Assembly (NCBI GenBank): GCA_002336985.1
Contig: DDFE01000083.1
Span: 7,054-13,154 of the forward strand
Direction: 5' to 3'
DNA: 6,101 nucleotides
Origin: Sphingomonadales bacterium UBA1936
Lineage (GTDB): Bacteria > Pseudomonadota > Alphaproteobacteria > Sphingomonadales > Sphingomonadaceae
The position numbers and the translations under genes were made by a program. This document shows, in pieces, positions 1 to 5,804 of the stretch (position 1 is the first letter of the stretch; every line of letters starts with the position of its first letter). The notes below the pieces were generated by a model. It was not told where the DNA came from, ran no database searches, and saw only the letters and a list, made by a program, of their open reading frames with translations.

Positions 1-24
1 GCGTCCATTTCCCTTTGCGTCAGC

Positions 25-54
25 TTGCACCGTCGCGCTTCACGCTTCTATAGC
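25..54 (+). promoter_or_regulatory. Candidate sigma-70-type promoter of pdhAB
   Basis: TTGCAC (25-30) and TATAGC (49-54) are separated by 18 bases. The first three bases of the -35 and the first four of the -10 match consensus. A start site near 60-62 would leave a leader of about 27 nt before the GTG at 88, which fits the chosen pdhA start and argues against initiation at the in-frame TTG at 25, which lies in the -35 box. The match is imperfect and was read by eye, so this is a candidate only. Confidence 0.35.
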
Positions 55-87
55 GCAGCAAGCACCCTCCCAGTGAAAGGCCCCTTC

Positions 88-1122
88 GTGGCAAAAGCCG
101 CCGTCAAGGCTGACAAACCAACGCTCACCCGCCCGCCAGAGCCAAAGCGCTACAAGGCGACGCCTGAAGAGATGCTGTCGTTCTATCGCGACATGCTGTT
201 GATCCGCCGTTTCGAGGAAAAGGCAGGCCAGCTCTACGGCCTCGGCCTCATTGGCGGGTTCTGCCATCTTTATATCGGGCAAGAGGCGGTCGCGGTCGGC
301 CTGCAGTCGGCGCTGGAGATCGGCAGGGATTCTGTCATCACGGGCTATCGCGATCACGGCCACATGCTGTTGTGCCGTATCGAGCCCAAGGTCGTCATGG
401 CCGAACTGACCGGTCGCCAGGCGGGCATTTCGAAGGGCAAGGGCGGGTCGATGCATATGTTCGACGTCGCCAAGGGCTTTTACGGCGGTCACGGCATCGT
501 CGGCGCACAGGTGTCGCTGGGTGCGGGCCTTGGCTTCGGGCACAAATACCGCGGCGATGGCGGTGTTTGCCTCGCCTATTTCGGCGATGGCGCGGCCAAC
601 CAGGGCCAGGTCTACGAAGCGTTCAACATGGCGGCGTTGTGGGACCTGCCGGTCGTGTTCGTCATCGAAAACAACCAGTATGCGATGGGGACCAGCGTGC
701 AGCGTTCGTCGGCTGAAACGCATCTGTTCCGCCGCGGCGAAAGCTTCACCATTCCCGGTATTCAGGTGGACGGCATGGACGTGCTGGCCTGCCGCGGCGC
801 CGCCGAAGTCGCGCTCGAATGGACGCGTTCGGGCAAGGGGCCGCTCATCCTCGAGATGAAGACCTATCGCTATCGGGGGCACTCGATGTCGGACCCGGCG
901 AAGTACCGCTCGCGCGACGAGGTTCAGTCGATGCGCGACACACGCGATCCGATCGAGGGGCTGAAGAAGGAACTCGAAGCGGCCGGCATCGACGAAGCGA
1001 AGCTGAAGGACATCGACAAGGAAATCCGCACGATCGTCGCGGAAGCCGCCGATTTCGCCGAACAGTCGCCCGAACCCGATCTGTCCGAACTCCATACCGA
1101 CGTGCTGGTGGGGCAATATTGA
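88..1122 (+). CDS. pdhA: Pyruvate dehydrogenase E1 component, subunit alpha
   Basis: With PdhB this forms the cytosolic alpha2beta2 E1 enzyme, which decarboxylates pyruvate on thiamine diphosphate and passes the acetyl group to lipoyl arms of the pyruvate dehydrogenase complex. The 344-residue product is normal for the family. Visible landmarks are the LIRRFEEKAGQLYG segment and the IGQEA motif near the N-terminus, YRDHGH with H90 and H92, the thiamine diphosphate/Mg motif starting GDG (166-168) and ending NN (195-196), and the YRYRGHSMSDP loop with H265, equivalent to the region phosphorylated in mitochondrial E1-alpha. The start is GTG at 88: GAAAGG (75-80) lies 7 bases upstream, and the product then begins VAKAAVKAD, like related proteins that begin MAKA. 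The frame is open upstream to a TTG at 25, but that adds 21 unlikely residues. The stop overlaps the pdhB start (TGATG), suggesting translational coupling. Confidence 0.95.
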   Translation: MAKAAVKADKPTLTRPPEPKRYKATPEEMLSFYRDMLLIRRFEEKAGQLYGLGLIGGFCHLYIGQEAVAVGLQSALEIGRDSVITGYRDHGHMLLCRIEPKVVMAELTGRQAGISKGKGGSMHMFDVAKGFYGGHGIVGAQVSLGAGLGFGHKYRGDGGVCLAYFGDGAANQGQVYEAFNMAALWDLPVVFVIENNQYAMGTSVQRSSAETHLFRRGESFTIPGIQVDGMDVLACRGAAEVALEWTRSGKGPLILEMKTYRYRGHSMSDPAKYRSRDEVQSMRDTRDPIEGLKKELEAAGIDEAKLKDIDKEIRTIVAEAADFAEQSPEPDLSELHTDVLVGQY

Positions 1123-2498
1123 TGGCCATCGAACTGAAAATGCCTGCGCTTTCCCCGACCATGGAGGAAGGCACGCTTGCCAAGTGGCTCGTGAAGGCTG
1201 GCGACAGCGTGAAGTCCGGCGACATCCTGGCCGAGATCGAAACCGACAAGGCGACGATGGAATTCGAGGCCGTCGATGAAGGGACGATCGGCGAGATCCT
1301 GATCGCCGAGGGGACCGACAATGTGAAGGTCGGCACCGTCATCGCGACGATCCAGGGCGAAGGAGAGGCTGCGGCTCCGGCCGCGCCGGCACCAGCGAAG
1401 GACGCTGCGCCGGCTGCCGAAGCGCCCGCGCCCGAAAGCGCGACGCCGCATAAGGTCGAAACCGGTGCACGCCAGCTTTATGAAGCGGCAAGCCATGACG
1501 GCCCGGCGCCCGACGGCCCGACCACCAAGCTCACCGTACGCGAAGCGTTGCGCGACGCGATGGCGGAGGAAATGCGCGCCGACGATCGTGTCTTCGTGAT
1601 GGGCGAGGAAGTCGCCGAATATCAGGGTGCGTACAAGGTCACGCAGGGCCTGCTCGACGAATTCGGCGCGCGCCGGGTCATCGACACGCCGATCACCGAA
1701 TATGGCTTTGCCGGCATCGGCACGGGGGCCGCGATGGGCGGCCTCAAGCCCATCGTGGAATTCATGACGTTCAACTTCGCGATGCAGGCGATCGACCACA
1801 TCATCAATTCGGCGGCGAAGACCAATTACATGTCGGGCGGCCAGATGCGCTGCCCGATCGTGTTCCGCGGTCCCAATGGCGCGGCCAGCCGCGTCGCCGC
1901 GCAGCATAGCCAGAATTATGGCCCCTGGTACGCCAGCGTCCCGGGCCTGATCGTTATGGCGCCGTATGACGCTGCCGATGCCAAGGGCATGCTGAAGGCG
2001 GCGATCCGCTGCGAAGACCCGGTCGTGTTCCTCGAAAACGAACTGCTCTACGGGCGCAGCTTCGACGTGCCCGAGGGCGAGCATGTCGTACCCATCGGCA
2101 AGGCACGGATCATGCGTGCGGGCAGCACGGTGACGATCGTCAGCTATTCGATCGGCGTCGGGCTTGCGCTGGAAGCCGCCGAGGAACTGGCGAAGGAGGG
2201 CATCGATGCGGAGGTGATCGACCTGCGCACACTGCGTCCGCTTGATTCGGCGACGGTGTTGGCAAGCCTGAAAAAGACCAACCGCATGGTGGTGGTCGAG
2301 GAAGGCTTCCCGGTCTGTTCGATCGCGAGCGAGATCATCACCATCGCGATGGAACAGGGCTTCGACGATCTCGACGCACCGGTGCTGCGCGTCGCGAACG
2401 AGGACGTGCCGATGCCCTATGCGGCGAACCTCGAGCGCGCGACGTTGGTCAACGCCGAGCGGGTGGTCGCAGCAGTGAAGTCGGTCTGCTACCGCTGA
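1122..2498 (+). CDS. pdhB: Pyruvate dehydrogenase E1 component, subunit beta, with N-terminal lipoyl domain
   Basis: Partner of PdhA in the E1 heterotetramer. The 458-residue protein has three parts. A biotinyl/lipoyl domain (about 1-78) carries the lipoylation lysine K43 in the ETDKATMEF loop. An Ala/Pro/Glu-rich flexible linker follows (about 80-130). The transketolase-type pyrimidine-binding and C-terminal domains occupy about 135-455. E1-beta landmarks are GEEVAEYQGAYKV (161-173), DTPITE ending at E193, EFMTFNFAMQAIDH, the AAQHSQ histidine H262 and the LENELLYG segment. Mitochondrial E1-beta lacks the lipoyl domain, but this fusion is known in alphaproteobacteria such as Zymomonas and Sinorhizobium. 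The start is the ATG overlapping the pdhA stop, with GGTGGGG (1107-1113) 8 bases upstream. The stop lies 3 bases from the stop of the opposing gene. No E2 or E3 gene follows. Confidence 0.95.
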   Translation: MAIELKMPALSPTMEEGTLAKWLVKAGDSVKSGDILAEIETDKATMEFEAVDEGTIGEILIAEGTDNVKVGTVIATIQGEGEAAAPAAPAPAKDAAPAAEAPAPESATPHKVETGARQLYEAASHDGPAPDGPTTKLTVREALRDAMAEEMRADDRVFVMGEEVAEYQGAYKVTQGLLDEFGARRVIDTPITEYGFAGIGTGAAMGGLKPIVEFMTFNFAMQAIDHIINSAAKTNYMSGGQMRCPIVFRGPNGAASRVAAQHSQNYGPWYASVPGLIVMAPYDAADAKGMLKAAIRCEDPVVFLENELLYGRSFDVPEGEHVVPIGKARIMRAGSTVTIVSYSIGVGLALEAAEELAKEGIDAEVIDLRTLRPLDSATVLASLKKTNRMVVVEEGFPVCSIASEIITIAMEQGFDDLDAPVLRVANEDVPMPYAANLERATLVNAERVVAAVKSVCYR

Positions 2499-2501
2499 GG
2501 A

Positions 2502-3218
2502 TCAGGTGCAAATCTGGCGGGTGACGGCGGGCGTGTTCTGGAACAGCCCGAAGTCCTCGGTCGAGGTCGTGGCAGCGTCGTTAGAATCGCCCAGTTCGCG
2601 CGGCTCGCGGACGATGAACGCGCCGCGATAGGTGATCACCTGGTTGTCGACGTTGAGGCCGAAATATTGCAACCCACGCGCGAACGGTTCGACGATGGCG
2701 CGATAGTCGTAGGCAATCTCGACGAACATCACGGCGTTCGATGCGGGCGCGGTTACACGCGCACTGGTCGGACCCATACCCGGGAACGCCGTTCCGGTCT
2801 TCCCGTTGCCGGCGATGCCGTAGGTCGACGTGAACGCCTTGAGGCCATAGCAGCGCTGCCAGGCGATCCACTGGCCGCCCGATGCGTTGGGTTGCAGGCT
2901 GGACAGGATGATCTTGCCGCGCTGCCGGAAATCGATCGGCGTACCTTGTATGCGGGCTGCCTCGAACACGTCGGCCACGTCGGACTCGTACATCCGCTGC
3001 AGCGCCATGCCGTTGCCGGAACCCGCCCGTGCGGCATTGTCGGCCACGGCCATGCCGATCTGGCTGATCCGCATGCGTGTTACGGCCAGGTTGGCGATCT
3101 CGATGCCGCCGAGGCCGATCCCGAGCACGACGGGCAAGCTGTAGGCGAACTCGATGAAGGCCAGGCCGCTCTGGTCGCGACGCAGGCGCTTCAGGAGATT
3201 GCGGGTGCGCAGTATCAT
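2502..3218 (-). CDS. TadE-like pseudopilin, last gene of the tad-type operon
   Basis: Probably a membrane-anchored pseudopilin of Flp/Tad pilus assembly, with its body in the periplasm. The 238-residue product has a basic N-terminus (RLRRDQSG, 11-18) followed by LAFIEFAYSLPVVLGIGLGG, a single hydrophobic helix at about 19-44. G18 with E23 gives the prepilin-peptidase pattern G, four residues, E (position +5), with EF where Flp pilins have EY. This matches the TadE family (PF07811 type). The soluble region has only two cysteines, C123 (QRCYG) and C237, the penultimate residue, so an intramolecular disulfide is plausible. The start is ATG at 3218, overlapping the upstream stop in ATGA, with AGGA (complement of 3226-3229) 7 bases upstream. 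The stop faces the pdhB stop at 3 bases. It diverges strongly from its TadE neighbour, so it could instead be a TadF-type protein. Confidence 0.82.
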   Translation of the reverse strand: MILRTRNLLKRLRRDQSGLAFIEFAYSLPVVLGIGLGGIEIANLAVTRMRISQIGMAVADNAARAGSGNGMALQRMYESDVADVFEAARIQGTPIDFRQRGKIILSSLQPNASGGQWIAWQRCYGLKAFTSTYGIAGNGKTGTAFPGMGPTSARVTAPASNAVMFVEIAYDYRAIVEPFARGLQYFGLNVDNQVITYRGAFIVREPRELGDSNDAATTSTEDFGLFQNTPAVTRQICT

Positions 3219-3814
3219 GGGCAGTTCCTGGTCGTACCGGCGTTGCGCGCGCCCTGTGTCGTAAACGGCTGGTTGCGCAGGATCGTCGTCGCGCGAATGG
3301 TCGGCGTCCGCGATGCGCCATAAAGCGACGACACGGGGAACGGCGTCGGATAGGTTACCTGGACGGTATACAGCACCGCGTCCTGCGCGCCGCCCTGTCC
3401 GTTCTGCGCGCCGTCGTCATAGGTATTGCTGTTGTTGAGATCGACATAGGTATAGCCGGACGCGCACACGCCGCCGGGTCCCGTCGATGGCTCCATTTTA
3501 TCCGCATTGGTGAAGTTCGCGTAGTTTCGGCGCGTGATGACGAACGAGGAGTCCGTGACGCCGCTGTTCACCTGCTTGAATGCGTCCTTGACGGCGGTAT
3601 CGAGCGCCACCTGCGACGTGTTGTTGGTCGCAAGCGTCGCCATACGGCCGGCTTTCTGGACCGCGCCTTGCAGGATCGCATTGGCGTAGATGCGATAGGT
3701 CATGTCGAGCAGGCCCATGATCACGACGAGCATGACCGGCGCGACCAGGGCGAATTCGATGAGCGTGGCGCCGCGATCGTCGCGGCGAATGCGGCGAAGG
3801 ATTTTCCGGATCAT
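3215..3814 (-). CDS. TadE-like pseudopilin, middle gene of the tad-type operon
   Basis: Second predicted pseudopilin of the cluster, 199 residues. The N-terminus has RIRRDDRG (8-15), then ATLIEFALVAPVMLVVIMG as a hydrophobic helix (about 16-40). G15 and E20 form the G, four residues, E cleavage-type pattern used by TadV-type prepilin peptidases. This segment is a good match to the TadE family. The periplasmic part has exactly two cysteines, C117 and the penultimate C198. A loop at 125-135 (DLNNSNTYDDG) resembles an EF-hand-like calcium loop and is followed by GQGGAQD and a beta-rich DAVLYTVQVTYP stretch. The frame is open upstream to 3994, but the ATG at 3814 is chosen: it overlaps the TadG-like stop in ATGA, has GAGG (complement of 3823-3826) 8 bases upstream, and removes 60 residues that only shadow the TadG gene. 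Its own stop overlaps the next start by 4 bases. Confidence 0.85.
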   Translation of the reverse strand: MIRKILRRIRRDDRGATLIEFALVAPVMLVVIMGLLDMTYRIYANAILQGAVQKAGRMATLATNNTSQVALDTAVKDAFKQVNSGVTDSSFVITRRNYANFTNADKMEPSTGPGGVCASGYTYVDLNNSNTYDDGAQNGQGGAQDAVLYTVQVTYPTPFPVSSLYGASRTPTIRATTILRNQPFTTQGARNAGTTRNCP

Positions 3815-5700
3815 TGCGAGAGCCTCAGGCGGGCGATTTGGGATGCGATCTGCGCGAACTGGGCACGCAGCGTGGCCGTGTTGGACGCCTGGAACGCTTG
3901 GCCGGGGTCGGCGCATGCGGTCATGTCGCTGCTGAGCGAGGTGCCGAAACCGACCACCCAGATACGGATATTCTTGGCACGCGCCGCATCGCACATGGCG
4001 CGGAAGCGTGAGTTGTGGCGATTGGTCAGGTCGGAAAAATTGCCACCGCTGACGCGCTGATCGGCAACTTCCAAGCCATAGAGGCCATAGATGTTCTGGT
4101 TCGGCGCCATCTGACCATCGGTCATGAAGACGATGTTGCGCGTGATCGGCTGGCCGTTGGGGGCGGTCGCATTTTCCGATGCGAAGATGCCGGTCGGCGA
4201 AATCAGCCGTGCGCCCCAGATCATGCCGGTGTCGTGATAAGTACCGCCAATGGCGATCAACGTGTTGACGTAGGACTGGACGTCAGCCCGCGTCATGATG
4301 CCCATCTTGCGTGCGGCGGCGGGGCAGGCGGCATAACCGCTGGCCGCGCTGTCATACGGCCGCCAGCTCGACGTCCACACGACTTCCGGCCACCAGGGAC
4401 GCCACATCGTGGCGGCGGAACTGGGCACGGCGTCGAGATCGAGGTCATAGGCGTTCGACGGCAATGAGCCGTACGAGAAAGTGGCGTTTGCAACCGTGTC
4501 GCGTTCCTCAATGCAGCCGCCCCAGGTCGTATCGAGTTCCGTTCCCGTATAGGTCGGCAGTGCCGCAAGTTCGAGGGCGTCGTAGGACCGCGAGGTGTCG
4601 GAATAATCCGTATTCGCCGGCGTGCCGGTCGCCACGCGGACCATCGAGCCCGACTTGAACGTGTTGGTCGGGAGCGACACCGAGCTGTACGACCAGTTGG
4701 TGAACCGGTACTTGGTTACATATGTCGTCACGGTCACGGTTTTCGTGCGGCGGCAGGTTCCCGTCCCGCTGCCCGAACCGCCCCAGCTCTGGAAGCTGAC
4801 GGAGGTCTGCGTGGTGTTTGCGGGGGCGGTACCGGTCGTTTGGGATGACGAACTGGACGTGGGATAGTTCAGGTTCGAACCATAGCTGTTGCACTGGCTG
4901 CTGGTCAGCGCCGAACCATAGGTTTCGGTTGTGACGGCCGGCGTTCCCGCCGTGCCGAGATAGACCGCCGTGTTGAAGTTCGCGACGCGCGAGCGGTAGG
5001 TATAGTTGTCCGGAACCCACGCCGACGAAAGCGTCGCACCGACGTTGACCGTGCTCGAATAGGGCACGAAACCGTAGCGGAGCTGGGCGCCGACCGGCAT
5101 GGACGTCGCCATAGTGTCGTAGAAGTCCATCACCGCGGAACGGATGCCCGCGATTTTCGAGCTCGCATTGCCATTGCAGGCTGAGTTGTCGGGGCAATCG
5201 TTCATCGAGCCGGTGGTATCCAGCACGAACATCACATCGGTGTTCGGGATTTCCAGCCGCGCGCCGCAGGTGACGGTCAGCGTGATGTTGTCGGTGCCGA
5301 ACACGCGCGTGATGGTCATCGGTACGACTGCGGTTGCGGTACCCGTGACTTCGCCCGTGAGGCTGGCCGCGAGCGAGAACGCCGAGCTGGTCGTGCCGGC
5401 CGTGTTGGGCGAGAAGTTCACGTTGAAGAAACGCGTGCCCTGCGCGACGGCATTCGCATCCATCGTCGTGCCCGGCATGGCGCGACGTGCGCCAAGCGCG
5501 CCCGCGTCGCATGCCTGCTGCAGGCGCGACTTGATCAGGTAGCCGCGGCCGATATCGACGGCCGATCCGACCATCCCGGCAAGCGGGATGGTTGCCATCG
5601 CCATCATTGCCAGCGTATTGCCGCGTGCGTCGCGGCGCAGGCGCGTCAGCAAGCCCGCCTTATGCTCCCTGGCACGGCTTTCTGCCGGTGAAATGCGCAT
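3811..5700 (-). CDS. TadG-like pilus assembly protein with split vWA domain
   Basis: First gene of the minus-strand operon, 629 residues, probably an inner-membrane-anchored periplasmic protein of Tad/Flp-type assembly. The N-terminus has RLRRDARG (20-27) and a hydrophobic segment at about 28-50, then DIGRGYLIKSRLQQACDAGALGA, the typical Tad/TadG N-terminal domain (PF13400 type). A von Willebrand A domain begins near 153. Its metal-site residues appear as DTTGS (D161, T163, S165), a threonine in GGTYHDTG (T487 or T491) and MTDG (D528). Between the first and later vWA elements lie about 250 residues rich in Ser, Thr, Asn, Tyr and Trp (about 220-465). Ten cysteines suggest disulfides. The ATG at 5700 gives the longest sensible product, but its AGGGG is only 1 base away and the better-spaced GGA is weak. 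A TTG at 5652 preceded by AAGG and 5 bases would give a 613-residue protein that still contains the shared motif. Stop and next start overlap as ATGA. Confidence 0.88.
   Translation of the reverse strand: MRISPAESRAREHKAGLLTRLRRDARGNTLAMMAMATIPLAGMVGSAVDIGRGYLIKSRLQQACDAGALGARRAMPGTTMDANAVAQGTRFFNVNFSPNTAGTTSSAFSLAASLTGEVTGTATAVVPMTITRVFGTDNITLTVTCGARLEIPNTDVMFVLDTTGSMNDCPDNSACNGNASSKIAGIRSAVMDFYDTMATSMPVGAQLRYGFVPYSSTVNVGATLSSAWVPDNYTYRSRVANFNTAVYLGTAGTPAVTTETYGSALTSSQCNSYGSNLNYPTSSSSSQTTGTAPANTTQTSVSFQSWGGSGSGTGTCRRTKTVTVTTYVTKYRFTNWSYSSVSLPTNTFKSGSMVRVATGTPANTDYSDTSRSYDALELAALPTYTGTELDTTWGGCIEERDTVANATFSYGSLPSNAYDLDLDAVPSSAATMWRPWWPEVVWTSSWRPYDSAASGYAACPAAARKMGIMTRADVQSYVNTLIAIGGTYHDTGMIWGARLISPTGIFASENATAPNGQPITRNIVFMTDGQMAPNQNIYGLYGLEVADQRVSGGNFSDLTNRHNSRFRAMCDAARAKNIRIWVVGFGTSLSSDMTACADPGQAFQASNTATLRAQFAQIASQIARLRLSQ
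5571..5591. repeat. Perfect 8-bp inverted repeat with 5-nt loop inside the TadG-like gene
   Basis: CCATCCCG (5571-5578) and CGGGATGG (5584-5591) are exact reverse complements around a 5-base loop, GCAAG on the plus strand. On the minus-strand mRNA the hairpin lies about 110-130 nt after the ATG and encodes part of the hydrophobic segment (T37 to V44). It has no U-tract, so it is not a typical intrinsic terminator. It may be a coincidence of coding sequence. Confidence 0.5.
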
Positions 5701-5804
5701 ACCCCTGTTCCGATCCCGCGTGTTCGATCAGAGCGCATGCAACAGGTAAGGCTAACAACTGTTAAATCCGGAAGGTTAATGCGCAATTTTATGCCTTTTT
5801 CCGC
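5701..5804. promoter_or_regulatory. Divergent intergenic region with GTTAA/CTAAC elements
   Basis: These 104 bases separate the minus-strand tad-type operon from the plus-strand phytoene-synthase-family gene and must hold start signals for both, unless they are transcribed from further away. The part from about 5740 to 5800 is clearly AT-richer than its surroundings. It contains GTTAA at 5761-5765 and 5775-5779, CTAAC at 5752-5756, and a perfect inverted repeat TAACA-AC-TGTTA at 5753-5764. On the minus strand, TTAACA (complement of 5760-5765) matches the -35 consensus at 5 of 6 positions, but the hexamer 17 bases on (TTGCAT) is a poor -10. The GTTAA units recall CtrA half-sites, but the spacing is not the canonical TTAA-N7-TTAA. 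Confidence 0.45.

Noticed and set aside
25..87. TTG start for pdhA at position 25
   Set aside because: It falls in the candidate -35 box and adds 21 residues not typical of the family; GTG at 88 has a well-spaced GAAAGG.
40..1116. Long open frame (358 codons) antisense to pdhA
   Set aside because: It is a mirror of the strongly constrained pdhA codons in GC-rich DNA; the product is rich in His, Arg and Ala and shows no domain or start signal.
1365..1450. GC-rich repetitive stretch in pdhB that could look like a DNA repeat
   Set aside because: It simply encodes the Ala/Pro-rich linker after the lipoyl domain.
924..2084. Long open frame (386 codons) antisense to pdhA/pdhB
   Set aside because: It crosses the pdhA/pdhB junction on the opposite strand, shows no recognisable motif and overlaps two certain genes.
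2548..2566. Inverted repeat CCTCG-GT-CGAGG just past the convergent stops, considered as a terminator
   Set aside because: The 2-base loop is too small for a stable hairpin, there is no T-tract, and it lies within the coding end of the TadE-like gene.
2667..3323. Plus-strand open frame of 218 codons across the TadE-like genes
   Set aside because: The minus-strand TadE-like frames have clear family motifs and well-placed ribosome sites; this one has neither.
3815..3994. 60-residue N-terminal extension of the middle TadE-like protein
   Set aside because: It lies inside the TadG-like coding sequence, has no ribosome site, and the ATG at 3814 has a good one plus a coupled ATGA overlap.
4508..5512. 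Minus-strand open frame of 334 codons within the TadG-like gene
   Set aside because: Shifted frame of the vWA gene, full of Arg, His and Gly as expected of a shadow frame.
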